64,000 bases of DNA, taken from contig CAXXSC010000006.1 of the NCBI GenBank assembly GCA_963668435.2, forward strand, positions 248,001 to 312,000. The letters run 5' to 3'. The stretch's first letter is position 1, and every line of letters begins with the position of its first letter. Shown here piece after piece: positions 18,679 to 28,117 of this stretch. The position numbers were made by a program, and so were the translations under genes. The notes under the pieces were generated by a model, which was not told the DNA's origin, did not search any database, and saw nothing but the letters and a program-made list of their open reading frames with translations. The stretch comes from G963668435 sp963668435 (GTDB taxonomy: Bacteria > Latescibacterota > Latescibacteria > Latescibacterales > Latescibacteraceae).

Positions 18679-19779
18679 ATGAAATATTTCATCGCGCTCC
18701 TGTCACTTCTTTTTGTCACACAGGCCCATGCACTCGAAAGCGGCATCGGCTGGAAATGGAAAGAGATCAACAATACTTTCCAGGCTGGCGGCGACATCCG
18801 CTACCGAAATGAAACCCTCGACCGTCCCGACGAGGAACTCCGCTGGCGTCAGAAAATCCGCCTCCGCGCCATTTTCGCCGCGAAAATAACCGAGGAAATT
18901 CACCTCATCACCCGTCTCGGCAGCGGCCCGAGCGATTCGCCGGTCTCCTCGAACCAGACCCTGGACGGCGATTTCACCAGCAAACCGCTGTGGATCGATG
19001 TGGTCAGCCTTCAGTGGGAGCCCTCGGCAGTCGAGGGGCTTACACTCGCAGGCGGCAAAGTCCGCAACCCGTTCCGCGACAAGGGAGTGCTTCAGCTGAT
19101 TTTCGACATCGACATCTCGCCGGAAGGCATGTGGGCAAAATACCGCCGGTCACTGGAAAACGGTGGAGTATTCGTGAACGCGGGGAGTTTCATCATTGAT
19201 GAGCGTGCCGACGGCACCGATGTCCGTTTTAACGGCTTTCAGGCAGGAATAGAAAGAAACGCGGCCGGATTCGATCTCGCAGCGGGAGCGGGCATGTTCG
19301 TCTATTCCGGCGCGAAAGGCCATGCGCCGTTTTACCAGGACACGAACAGCCACGGCAACACTGTCGACAGCGCGGGCAACTACGCTGGCGATTTCGAGGT
19401 CATGGAGCTTTTCACCGAGACAGAAGGCGCGGTCGGGCCCCTGCCGGTAAAGCTCTATCTCAATGGAGTTTCGAACCATGGCGCCGATGAGGACAATCTC
19501 GGTTACGGTGGTCTGCTCATTCTCGGAAAAAAAGAAAAGCCGGGCTCGTTCGATGTGCGATATGAGTACAAATACCTGGAAAAAGACTCGGTCGTGGGTG
19601 TTTTCACCGACAACAGTTTCGCGGGGAGTTCCACCGACGGCCGCCGTCACAAGGTGTTGTTGGGATGCATGCTGGCGGAAAAAGTCCTCGGCAATTTCAG
19701 CTGGCAGATCAACACTATGGGACTCGATAACGGCAAAGACTACCATGTTTTCCAGTTCGATGTGATCTGCTGGCTGTAG
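18679..19779 (+). CDS. Putative outer-membrane porin
   Basis: A 366-residue protein preceded by AAGGA, with a short signal peptide ending TQAHA. The rest has alternating hydrophobic strands typical of a beta barrel, including IRYRNETLD, a WRQKIRLRAIFAAKITEEIHL pair of strands and a C-terminal VFQFDVICWL. The pattern R-x-R-x-E near the start and the GK-x-RNPF block fit the putative-porin family of Gram-negative bacteria. It would let small solutes, perhaps sugars, cross the outer membrane. It diverges from the heparinase-like gene with a 208-base gap, so the two may share regulation. Family assignment is by pattern only. Confidence 0.65.
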   Translation: MKYFIALLSLLFVTQAHALESGIGWKWKEINNTFQAGGDIRYRNETLDRPDEELRWRQKIRLRAIFAAKITEEIHLITRLGSGPSDSPVSSNQTLDGDFTSKPLWIDVVSLQWEPSAVEGLTLAGGKVRNPFRDKGVLQLIFDIDISPEGMWAKYRRSLENGGVFVNAGSFIIDERADGTDVRFNGFQAGIERNAAGFDLAAGAGMFVYSGAKGHAPFYQDTNSHGNTVDSAGNYAGDFEVMELFTETEGAVGPLPVKLYLNGVSNHGADEDNLGYGGLLILGKKEKPGSFDVRYEYKYLEKDSVVGVFTDNSFAGSSTDGRRHKVLLGCMLAEKVLGNFSWQINTMGLDNGKDYHVFQFDVICWL

Positions 19780-19836
19780 GGGGAAGAGAAAACAGGCGGC
19801 AGTTGAAGGAAAAAGCACAAAAACTCAGCGTTTCTG

Positions 19837-19872
19837 AACAAAATCCCGGCCAACTTCGACCGGGATTTTGTT
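19837..19872. terminator. Bidirectional terminator
   Basis: AACAAAATCCCGG pairs perfectly (13 bp) with CCGGGATTTTGTT across a 10-base loop. It lies between the convergent porin and Gfo/Idh/MocA genes and is symmetric, so it can act on either strand. Confidence 0.85.
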
Positions 19873-19911
19873 CTTTTCCTTTGATCTTTCCTCTTTGAAC
19901 TTTAAATCGCT

Positions 19912-21040
19912 TTAACTCGGTTTGAGCTCGCCTTTTTCGCTGCCCAGAAGTTTCGTGTAGGCATCAATAACCTCTTTCGAACACATGTGGTTATGACCCC
20001 AGGGGCAGCCGATCGCCCAGTCCTCGTCGAGCTCGTCAAGCTGGACAAAATCGCCGTCCTCACAAAGGTGTGAGCGGAACGCGGAAATGAAATACTTCGA
20101 TTTTTCGAGGAAACTGTCGTAGCTCTCCGGCACCGCCTCCATGCCGAGATAGAACATGTCCTGCACCGCGAGCAGCAGCGGCAGGTAGACAAAATTCTGC
20201 CAGTGGCCGGTATCGTAGCGGTAGATCATCTCATTGCCCTCGAATTTCGTCCAGATGAGGCAGTTGTCACGCTTACGATGATGGACGATTCCCATGTAGG
20301 GGCCGTTACCGCGGTCCTTGTGGATCGTATACATTTCGCCGCCGTCTTTGGCCCAGTCTTTCACCTTGTAGGAAACCGCCTCGATGCCGCCGCCGGTGAC
20401 CTTGTGAGTCCACCAGCAGCCATGAAGGCCGTGGCTGTAAAACCCCGGAGTGCCCTGGCTCCATGTCTCGTAGCCGGTGATCCTCTCCGGAGGATTGTTC
20501 TCCTGCGCCTGAAGGCACTGGTACATGCGCTCGAGGGAGGAACCGCTCCAGAACGGCGTATTGTGCTTTTTCGCGAGATCGATCAGCTTCTTCGTTTTCC
20601 AGACAGCGTCGCTGCCGGGACGGTCGCTGAAAACGGGTGTGCCGCTGGCAAGGTAAGGCTCGGCGAGCTTATATACCCAGGGGGTCTGCATCACCGTATC
20701 AATAACGACAGCGTCCACCTTGCCGATCATATCGTCGAACTGGCGGACAACTTTTTCCACGCCGCAGTTTTTCGCGAATGCCTCGGACATCTCGCGGTCG
20801 ATACTCCAGACATGGCTGTAGATCATGCCTGTCCGTTTGGGATACTGTTTGTCGCCCTCGATGCCGTTGATCATGGGGCCCCAGCCGCTCGAATGCGCCC
20901 AGTCACCGAGAATGAGACCGACTTTGAGCGTATCGCCCGGTTCGCGTTTTTTTTGGCTCGGCCTGCGCCTGGATGCCGCCAGCTGTTCCGGCAATCGCCG
21001 CAGTACCGCTGCTTATGAAATTCCGCCTTGTCATTTTCAT
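19912..21040 (-). CDS. Tat-exported Gfo/Idh/MocA-like protein, frameshifted at an A8 tract
   Basis: ATG 21040, after AGGAG, begins MKMTRRNFISSGTAAIAG and runs to QAQAE, a Tat signal. That frame ends 14 codons past a run of eight As (20947-20954 as Ts on the plus strand). The main body (LKVGLILGD onward, about 345 aa) is in the next frame; one A fewer would join them as EPKKREPGD. The body has a Rossmann-like start and a PVFSDRPGS block where Gfo/Idh/MocA enzymes have the EKP motif, so the usual catalytic lysine is absent. A C-terminal GCPWGHNHMCS stretch is rich in potential metal ligands. It could be a sequencing error, decay, or slippage control. Confidence 0.65.
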
Positions 21041-21200
21041 GATAGTATTCTCCTACCTGTTATTATTCGCTCTTTAGTAACTTGATGAGAATGATATTCT
21101 TTCGCAAGCGGAAAAAGATGTAGGTAGGCATTTTTATTTCTCTGAGGATTTCGGGCGCGATTTGCATAAAAGTCTGTGTGGCATTGGCTGCCGGTGCGAT

Positions 21201-21233
21201 AAAAAAATATCCGGCATCGATTGATGCCGGATA
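21201..21233 (-). terminator. Terminator after carA
   Basis: On the minus strand TATCCGGCATC, a 4-base loop and GATGCCGGATA form an 11-bp perfect stem followed by seven Ts. It lies about 100 bases after the carA stop. Confidence 0.9.
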
Positions 21234-21335
21234 CAATACCTGCCTGTTGGACTTTTTCAAAGAAGTGCGGAGATTCGCGGGAAATACCGATTATCTCCGC
21301 ATATTATCCTTTGTTTTATTTTCCCGTTTTCTCCC

Positions 21336-22517
21336 TTAGCCTTTAACCTTCTCAAGGAACCTGTCGAAAAGGTAGTCGGAATCGTGCGGGCCGGGCGAGG
21401 ACTCGGGATGGTACTGGACACTGAACGCGTTGACCGGTTCGGCGTCGATACCCTCGATCGTGTCGTCGTTCAGGTTGAGATGGGTCACGCAGGAACCGTC
21501 AGTCTCGACCGAGCCGGCCTTGAGCGCGAAACCATGGTTCTGGCTGGAAATCTCCACCTTGGTCGTGGTGGTGTCCATGACCGGCTGGTTGCCGCCGCGG
21601 TGACCGAACTTGAGCTTGTAGGTCTCACCGCCGAGCGCGAGGCCCAGAAGCTGGTGACCGAGACAGATGCCGAACAGCGGTTTCTTGCCGACAAGCTTTT
21701 TGATAGTCTCGATGGCGTAGGTGACTGCATCGGGATCGCCGGGGCCGTTGGAGAGAAAGATGCCGTCCGGGTTCAGCGCGAGAATGTCCTCCGAGCTGGT
21801 CGAGGCGGGAAACACCGCAACCTTGCAGCCGCGGCCGACAAATTTACGGAGAATATTATACTTGATGCCGAAATCCATCGCCGCGATCACGGGCTGATCG
21901 ACTGCATCGAATTCCTCTTTTGTCACACGGGCGAAATCGGCGTGGTATTCCTTGACGTCGCGTATAGACTCACGGGCCTTGACACTTTCAGCGGTCTCGA
22001 CCAAATAGTAGGGTTCCTTGCAGGTGACCTCGCTGGCAAGGTCAGCTCCCGCCATTTCCGGTGCGGCTTTTGCCTTTGCAATCAGCGACTCCTCGTCGAA
22101 ATCGACAGTCGAGAGCACGCCGCGCATGGCGCCTTTCTCGCGGATGATCCTGACCAGTTCACGGGTGTCGATGTCCTCGATGCCGATGATGCCGTAGCGG
22201 GCGAGGAAATCATGGAGCGTCTCGGTCATGCGGAAATTCGCCGGGTTCGGGCAGTATTCCTTGACCACGAAACCTGCCACATAGGGCTTATCGGACTCGA
22301 AATCCTCAGGATTACAGCCGTAATTGCCGATCAAAGGATAGGTCATAGTGACTATCTGGCGATGATAGGACGGATCGGTCAGCACCTCCTGGTAGCCCGA
22401 CATGCTGGTGTTGAACACCACCTCGCCGACACTTTCGCCCTCTGCGCCGAAATTGTAGCCCTTGAAAACCTTGCCGTTCTCGAGGGCCAGAACCGCCTGT
22501 TTCTTTGTATTTGCCAT
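21336..22517 (-). CDS. carA: Carbamoyl-phosphate synthase small subunit
   Basis: A 393-residue glutaminase subunit of normal length. It hydrolyses glutamine and passes ammonia to the large subunit (CarB) for carbamoyl phosphate, feeding pyrimidine and arginine synthesis. The N-terminal CPSase domain opens ALENGKVFKGYNFGAEG. The class I amidotransferase domain has the nucleophile Cys285 in LFGICLGHQLLG and the His370/Glu372 pair in VQYHPESSPGPHD. carB is not in the window. It is on the same strand as pyrRBC but separated from it by the uxa genes and by gaps of about 220-240 bases, so it may have its own promoter. Confidence 0.95.
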   Translation of the reverse strand: MANTKKQAVLALENGKVFKGYNFGAEGESVGEVVFNTSMSGYQEVLTDPSYHRQIVTMTYPLIGNYGCNPEDFESDKPYVAGFVVKEYCPNPANFRMTETLHDFLARYGIIGIEDIDTRELVRIIREKGAMRGVLSTVDFDEESLIAKAKAAPEMAGADLASEVTCKEPYYLVETAESVKARESIRDVKEYHADFARVTKEEFDAVDQPVIAAMDFGIKYNILRKFVGRGCKVAVFPASTSSEDILALNPDGIFLSNGPGDPDAVTYAIETIKKLVGKKPLFGICLGHQLLGLALGGETYKLKFGHRGGNQPVMDTTTTKVEISSQNHGFALKAGSVETDGSCVTHLNLNDDTIEGIDAEPVNAFSVQYHPESSPGPHDSDYLFDRFLEKVKG

Positions 22518-22578
22518 AGTACAGCCTTTATTTTATGTGAATGATAGATTATTATTAGCCACGGGTAATAAAGACGTG

Positions 22579-22593
22579 TTACAATATATGTAA
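22579..22593. promoter_or_regulatory. Dyad upstream of carA
   Basis: TTACA-ATATA-TGTAA is a perfect 5-bp inverted repeat (TTACA/TGTAA) with a 5-base spacer. It lies 62 bases before the carA start, in an AT-rich stretch that should contain the promoter. It could be an operator; the regulator is unknown. Confidence 0.35.
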
Positions 22594-22759
22594 AAAAATA
22601 GTATAGGCTATTGTAATCTTTTTCTGTTAAACTGGTGCCCTCTGGATTCAGCAACAGTGTCCGGCAAAATCAGCAGCCGGAGTAATCAATAGGAAAACGC
22701 TCATGAAAAACAGCTTTGCGCCCTCTTTCTATATACAACGCAATCCTGTGAAGAGTTCC

Positions 22760-24247
22760 CTACAGCGTCACGCCGGTCTTGAAAATGGATATCCCGCGGA
22801 ATCCATGTTTCTCATTGTTGACCGGCATACCCTCCGCGACAGCAATAACAAAGTCTGCCAGCGACCGGAGGATTGTGTCACGGTTTTCGGCATCCAGCAT
22901 GGTACCGGCATCGAAATCGATCCAGTGCGGTTTCTTCAGCGCCAGTTCGGTATTCGTCGAGATCTTGGCTGTCGGGACAAAGGTGCCGAATGGTGTTCCG
23001 CGCCCTGTCGAAAACAGCACCATATGACACCCTGATGCCGCAAGAGCCGTGGAAGCCACCAGATCGTTTCCCGGTGCGCTCAGGAGGTTCAGCCCGGATT
23101 TTGTCAAACGCTCGCCGTAATCGAGAACATCTACAACGGAAGCAGTGCCGCCTTTCTGAGTGCAGCCCAGTGATTTTTCCTCGAGCGTTGTAATACCGCC
23201 AGCTTTGTTGCCCGGCGACGGATTTTCATATATGGGCTGGTCGTGTGAGCTGAAATAGTCCTTGAAATCGTTGATCAGCCTGACAATCTTTTCGAAAACA
23301 TCCTTATCGGACGCGTGCTCCATGAGCACCGTTTCCGCACCGAACATCTCGGGTACTTCCGTGAGAATAGTCGTTGCGCCCTGTGCCACAAGATAATCGG
23401 ACAACAAGCCGAGCAGCGGATTCGCCGTGATCCCGGAAAAACCATCCGAGCCGCCGCACTTGAGGCCGATTTTCAGCGCCGACAGAGGGATATCCGTGCG
23501 CCGGTCCTTACACGCCGTCTCATAGAGCTCTTTCAGCAGGGCGACACCTTCCGCGATCTCGTCAGCGACATCCTGAGCTATGAGGAAACGGGTCCGCTCG
23601 GTATCATACTCGCCGAGAGATTCCCTGAATTCTGCGACCTGGTTATTCTCACAGCCAAGCCCGAGAACGAGCACGCCACCTGCGTTCGGGTGTTTCACAA
23701 GATCGCCAAGCACCGTTCTCGTGGCGGCATGGTCCTCACCGAGCTGCGAGCACCCATAGGGATGGCTGTGCACGACAACGGCATCGATCCCCTCGGGTGC
23801 AACTGCCTTCAGGAACTCATCGCGGATTTTCTCGGCTGTACCGTTCACACAGCCGACTGTCGGGACAATCCAGAGCTCGTTCCGTATGCCGGCCTCACCA
23901 TTCGCACGCATGTAGCCGCTGAATGTTCTCTGCTCGTCCTGATAGGGCAGTGGTGTAATATTCGGCGTGTACTCATACGAACTGATTTTGTCGAGGTTTG
24001 TTTTCATGTTGTGCGTGTGCACAAGCATGCCGGTCTCGATATCCTGCGTTGCCCTGCCAATGGAAAAGCCGTACTTGGTGACTGTTTCACCCTCGGCTAT
24101 ACGCGTGACAGCGATCTTGTTTCCGCGGGGAATACTGTCAACAGCGGAAATATCGACCTCATCGACAGTCACCGTTTCTCCCTGCCCGATATCCCTGAGC
24201 GCAATGGCGACAGTATCGGTTGGATGGATTTTCATGCAGCCGCTCAT
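22760..24247 (-). CDS. uxaA: Altronate dehydratase
   Basis: A 495-residue enzyme of normal length for UxaA. It dehydrates D-altronate to 2-keto-3-deoxygluconate in the galacturonate pathway. An N-terminal SAF-like domain (about 1-90) is followed by the main domain, with GYMRANGEAGIRNELWIVPTVG split between the two, VVHSHPYGCSQLGEDH, LKCGGSDGFSGITANPLLG and FSTGRGTPFG. The conserved Cys and His residues in these blocks match the iron-dependent family. Its ATG overlaps the uxaB stop as ATGA, with AGAGGTG before it, so translation is coupled. Confidence 0.93.
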   Translation of the reverse strand: MSGCMKIHPTDTVAIALRDIGQGETVTVDEVDISAVDSIPRGNKIAVTRIAEGETVTKYGFSIGRATQDIETGMLVHTHNMKTNLDKISSYEYTPNITPLPYQDEQRTFSGYMRANGEAGIRNELWIVPTVGCVNGTAEKIRDEFLKAVAPEGIDAVVVHSHPYGCSQLGEDHAATRTVLGDLVKHPNAGGVLVLGLGCENNQVAEFRESLGEYDTERTRFLIAQDVADEIAEGVALLKELYETACKDRRTDIPLSALKIGLKCGGSDGFSGITANPLLGLLSDYLVAQGATTILTEVPEMFGAETVLMEHASDKDVFEKIVRLINDFKDYFSSHDQPIYENPSPGNKAGGITTLEEKSLGCTQKGGTASVVDVLDYGERLTKSGLNLLSAPGNDLVASTALAASGCHMVLFSTGRGTPFGTFVPTAKISTNTELALKKPHWIDFDAGTMLDAENRDTILRSLADFVIAVAEGMPVNNEKHGFRGISIFKTGVTL

Positions 24248-25695
24248 GCAAGCACCTCTTTCAAGGCGTCACGCATTCCCTTGCGTTCGATCAGAATGAG
24301 ATAGTCGCTGAGCATTTCACGGAAACCGTCAATATCGTTGAGATTCATCTTCCAGTTCATTTCGTAGGCAAGCACCGTTGTGGCAATGAACCTCAGGTTG
24401 ATTTCACTCGTATCGGCCATATCCCACAGGTAATTGAAGAGCGACAAGACATCTTCATTGTCTTTGATCTCGAAATGCTCACCGTCCCGTATCCCCTGAT
24501 AGAACGCTATCAGCGCCGCCAGGGAGAAAACGAGCCGTTTCGGGAGTTTGCCTGTCCGTTCCCGATATTCGACGATGGAGGGAAGCACCCGGGTCTCGAA
24601 CTTGGAGAAGGAGTTCAGCGAAATATTCAGCAGGTAATGCTTGATGAACGGATTCCTGAAACGGTCAAGGACCTCACTGGCAAATGAAGACAACTCCTCG
24701 TCCGGAAGATCGAGTGTCAGAATAATCTCATCGAAAATGGCACCCTTGATAAAAGAGCCGACCTGTTCATCCATTACCGCATCCCTGACAGTATCGATAC
24801 CTGACATATATGCGACCGCCATCATGGATGTATGGGCCCCATTGAGAATCCGCACCTTACGGGTACGGTAGGATGTGAGGTCTTCGACGAATTTCACGTT
24901 GAGCCCAGCCTTGTCGGCGGGGAATTCCTTACGTACCTGTTCCGGCCCTTCGATCACCCACAGGTGAAACTGCTCACCCACAACCACGAGATCGTCCTCG
25001 TAGCCAAGTTCAGCTGTTATTTCGTCGATTCGATCCTTTGGATAACCGGGCACAATCCGATCAACCAGGGTATTGCAGAAAATGTTATGCTCGGTGATCC
25101 ATGTAATGAACTCTTCGCCGAGATTCCACAATTCTGCATAGGCAAGGACACATTGTCTGAGCTTGTCCCCGTTTTTTTCGATCAGTTCGCAGGGCAGGAA
25201 GATACATCCCTTGTCCGGTGCTCCTTCAAACGTTTTATAGCGTGTGTAGAGCAGATAGGTCAATTTTGCCGGAAAAGTCATCTGCGGCCTGCCCTCAACC
25301 ATTTCTTCGTGATTAAAAGCGATTCCGGCCTCGGTGGTATTGGATACTATGAAACGAATATCGGGATTTCCCGCCAGTTCACGATATTCATCATAATCGG
25401 TAAAGGGATTGACGCCGCGCTTTATACAGGTGATAACACGGTGTTCCGAAACAGGCTCGCCATTCTTTATTCCCTTGAGATAGAGCGTATACAGGCCATC
25501 CTGCTGGTTCAGTTTTTCGGCAATGCCGTGACTGATAGGTTGAATTGTATCCACACAGGCATTGAAACCTATTTTTTCGTTCATTTCATCGATCATCCAG
25601 TCGACAAAACCGCGCAGGAAGTTTCCTTTTCCGAACTGGAGCACTTTTACCGGATGATCCTCAAAGTCTGTATACAGTGTTCTGTTAAGCTTCAT
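24244..25695 (-). CDS. uxaB: Tagaturonate reductase
   Basis: A 483-residue member of the mannitol dehydrogenase family. It reduces D-tagaturonate to D-altronate with NADH. The N-terminal Rossmann part starts VLQFGKGNFLRGFVDWMID, typical for UxaB, and the C-terminal half has VRILNGAHTSMMAVAYMSG with the family lysine region RKVRILNG. It is followed directly by uxaA. No uronate isomerase (uxaC), KDG kinase or aldolase is in the window, so the rest of the pathway must be elsewhere. A mannonate-type oxidoreductase (UxuB) is the closest alternative, but the UxaA partner supports UxaB. Confidence 0.9.
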   Translation of the reverse strand: MKLNRTLYTDFEDHPVKVLQFGKGNFLRGFVDWMIDEMNEKIGFNACVDTIQPISHGIAEKLNQQDGLYTLYLKGIKNGEPVSEHRVITCIKRGVNPFTDYDEYRELAGNPDIRFIVSNTTEAGIAFNHEEMVEGRPQMTFPAKLTYLLYTRYKTFEGAPDKGCIFLPCELIEKNGDKLRQCVLAYAELWNLGEEFITWITEHNIFCNTLVDRIVPGYPKDRIDEITAELGYEDDLVVVGEQFHLWVIEGPEQVRKEFPADKAGLNVKFVEDLTSYRTRKVRILNGAHTSMMAVAYMSGIDTVRDAVMDEQVGSFIKGAIFDEIILTLDLPDEELSSFASEVLDRFRNPFIKHYLLNISLNSFSKFETRVLPSIVEYRERTGKLPKRLVFSLAALIAFYQGIRDGEHFEIKDNEDVLSLFNYLWDMADTSEINLRFIATTVLAYEMNWKMNLNDIDGFREMLSDYLILIERKGMRDALKEVLA

Positions 25696-25790
25696 TTTGT
25701 TCCTTTCGATTCAATACTGCCCGGCAAATACCGGTAATCATTTAAACGCATACAAATCATTTATTATACATATATTTACACACACTTATC

Positions 25791-25823
25791 CTTTACCGGA
25801 CAAACTGGACCTTTCCGGTAAAG
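25791..25823. repeat. Hairpin between pyrC and uxaB
   Basis: CTTTACCGG pairs perfectly with CCGGTAAAG across a 15-base loop. There is no T run on either strand, so it is not a classic terminator. It could be a processing or regulatory hairpin between the pyr and uxa segments. Confidence 0.45.
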
Positions 25824-25914
25824 ATGAATGGCAGGGGATATGTTCTTATATAGGTTAAGAACCTGTCCCGTTCTCTCGATACAATCCACACGCAGCGGCC
25901 TGTCCAAACACAGC

Positions 25915-27195
25915 CTAAACGTTACGGTACAACTCACCGCCAAGCACGGTCGCCTGCACCCTGCCGGGAAGTTTCCAGTCGAAATAGCAGGTGTTGGTGG
26001 ACCGGGATTTCATTTTCTCCGGTTCGACTTTCCACGAATCTTTTGGATCATAGATGGCAACATCGGCGACTGAGCCTTTCGCGAGAGTTCCACCCTCGAC
26101 GCCGAGCAGTTTCGCCGGTGTACAGGACAGGAGCTCGATCGCTCGTGTCCAGTCTATCACACCGGTGTCGATAAGCGATTTCTGCACGACCGCAAGCGCT
26201 GTCTCGAGGCCGGTGACACCGAACGGCGCATAGATAAATTCCCGCATCTTGAGCTCCAGCGAGTGCGGCGCGTGGTCGGTGGCGATAGCATCGATCGAAC
26301 CGTCACGAATGCCCTCGCGCATGGCCTCGACATCATCGACAGAGCGGAGCGGCGGATTCATCTTGTAGCGTGTATCGTATGTGGTCAGCAGGTCCTCGGT
26401 CAGGGTCAGGTGATGCGGTGTGACGTCGCAGGTCACCCTGACACCGCGGGTTTTTGCCGCCTTTATGATATCGAGCACGCCGCGGGTCGAGATATGTGTG
26501 ACATGGAACGGCGTTTTCGTGTATTCCGCAATGGCGATGTCACGGCTGGTCATGGTCTCCTCGGCAATCGGGGGAATGCCCCTGAGCCCGAGCTCAGCTG
26601 AAAGCGCGCCCTCGTTCATCTGACCGTCGCGGGCAAGGTACGGGTCCTCCTCGTGCCCGAGGACCGGCTTGCCGATCATCGCCGCATAACGGAGAGCGTG
26701 ACGCATGATCTCGGCATTCTTGACAGAACAACCGTCATCGGAGAATGCGATCGCGCCTTCCTCAACCATCGCCGCCATCTCGGTGATATCCTCGCCTTTC
26801 CTGCCGACAGTCAGCGCACCGATGGGATAGACACGGGCTTTCGCACCTTTCGCCAGCCCGACAACATAACGGACACGGCCGGGATCATCCATAGCCGGGG
26901 TCGTGTTCGGCATGGGACAGACCGCGGTGTAACCGCCGGCGGCGGCTGCCTCACAGCCCGACTGCACTGTCTCGGCCTCTTCCGCACCCGGCTCGCGAAG
27001 ATGTGTGTGCATGTCGATAAGGCCGGGGAAAACGAACATGCCTTTGGCGTCGAAAATATCGGCGTCTGTGTCAGATATCTTTCCGGCAAGCCTCGCGATA
27101 ACACCGTTCTCGACAAGAATGTCTTTTTTGCCGTTTATATTCTGTGAGGGATCGACAACTGTCGCGCCCCTGATCAACAATTTCTTATGACTCAT
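25915..27195 (-). CDS. pyrC: Dihydroorotase
   Basis: A 426-residue class I dihydroorotase. It closes carbamoyl-aspartate to dihydroorotate. The zinc motif is DMHTHLREPG at residues 61-70 (His63, His65). Later ligands appear in VLGHEEDP and FHVTHISTRG, and the catalytic aspartate is in AIATDHAPHS. Its ATG lies 11 bases inside the 3' end of pyrB with GGAGGG in front, so the genes are translationally coupled. It is the third gene of pyrR-pyrB-pyrC. Confidence 0.95.
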   Translation of the reverse strand: MSHKKLLIRGATVVDPSQNINGKKDILVENGVIARLAGKISDTDADIFDAKGMFVFPGLIDMHTHLREPGAEEAETVQSGCEAAAAGGYTAVCPMPNTTPAMDDPGRVRYVVGLAKGAKARVYPIGALTVGRKGEDITEMAAMVEEGAIAFSDDGCSVKNAEIMRHALRYAAMIGKPVLGHEEDPYLARDGQMNEGALSAELGLRGIPPIAEETMTSRDIAIAEYTKTPFHVTHISTRGVLDIIKAAKTRGVRVTCDVTPHHLTLTEDLLTTYDTRYKMNPPLRSVDDVEAMREGIRDGSIDAIATDHAPHSLELKMREFIYAPFGVTGLETALAVVQKSLIDTGVIDWTRAIELLSCTPAKLLGVEGGTLAKGSVADVAIYDPKDSWKVEPEKMKSRSTNTCYFDWKLPGRVQATVLGGELYRNV

Positions 27196-28117
27196 CCTTC
27201 GACCCTCCGCTTAAAAGATACAGTACCGCCATCCTGACCGCCTCGCCGTTGGTGACCTGATCGAGAATAAGGCTTCTCTCGGAATCGGCGACCTCGTAAT
27301 CAAGCTCGACATTGCGGTTGATCGGGCCGGGATGCATGACAACAGCGCCCTTTTTCATTTTCGCCATTCTCTCGCGGGTGAGGCCGAACAGGCGGGTGTA
27401 TTCGCGGTCCGAGGGCATAAGTCCCCGGTGCTGGCGCTCTTTCTGCACCCGAAGCATATATATGACATCGTAGTCCTGAATAATACCGTCGAGCCGATGA
27501 TGGACATTAACAGGGAATCGGCTCATGTTCAGCGGCATCATTGTCGCCGGGCCGCAGACATCGACAGAAGCGCCCATCGTAGTGAGACCGTAAATATCCG
27601 AGCGCGCCACACGGGAATGCTGGATATCGCCGACTATCAACACCCTGAGCCCCTCGAGGCGTTTGAAATGCTCACGGATGGTAAGCATGTCCAGAAGCGC
27701 CTGGGTCGGATGTTCGTGGGAACCGTCGCCAGCGTTGACAATCTTGCAGTTCGTGTGTTTGGCAAGATAGGCCGGAACACCGGGAGAACTGTGACGGCAG
27801 ACTATTACATCGACTTTCATGGCCTCGATATTTCGCACTGTATCGCGGAAGGATTCGCCCTTGGAGACACTCGAGGTGCCTTTGGCAAAGGTCATGGTTT
27901 CCGCGCTGATACGGCGTGCGGCGAGCTCGAAAGACATCCTCGTCCTGGTCGAGTCCTCGTAGAATAGATTGAGCACCGCTATACCCTTGAGGATGGGCAC
28001 AATGCGGATTGGCCGGTCGAGGACCTCGCGGAAAGAGACCGCGGTATCGAGAATGGCGGTTATATCCTCTTTCGACACGCCTTTCAGGCCGAACAGATGT
28101 TTGAGTCCGAAAGCCAT
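27185..28117 (-). CDS. pyrB: Aspartate carbamoyltransferase catalytic chain
   Basis: A 310-residue enzyme that joins carbamoyl phosphate and aspartate. It has the carbamoyl-phosphate loop STRTR at residues 56-60 followed by MSFE, the Lys86 loop in SSVSKGES, the HPTQALLD block at 136-143 and a PGPINRNVE segment near the end. No regulatory chain (pyrI) is next to it, which is usual where PyrR controls the operon. The pyrR stop and pyrB start share one base (TGATG), giving tight coupling. Confidence 0.95.
   Translation of the reverse strand: MAFGLKHLFGLKGVSKEDITAILDTAVSFREVLDRPIRIVPILKGIAVLNLFYEDSTRTRMSFELAARRISAETMTFAKGTSSVSKGESFRDTVRNIEAMKVDVIVCRHSSPGVPAYLAKHTNCKIVNAGDGSHEHPTQALLDMLTIREHFKRLEGLRVLIVGDIQHSRVARSDIYGLTTMGASVDVCGPATMMPLNMSRFPVNVHHRLDGIIQDYDVIYMLRVQKERQHRGLMPSDREYTRLFGLTRERMAKMKKGAVVMHPGPINRNVELDYEVADSERSLILDQVTNGEAVRMAVLYLLSGGSKDES

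Noticed and set aside
21384..22544. 386-codon rightward frame
   Set aside because: It lies wholly opposite carA, whose catalytic residues are intact. No motif is seen in the antisense product.
23315..24304. 329-codon rightward frame
   Set aside because: Antisense to uxaA and the uxaB end; no coherent protein features.
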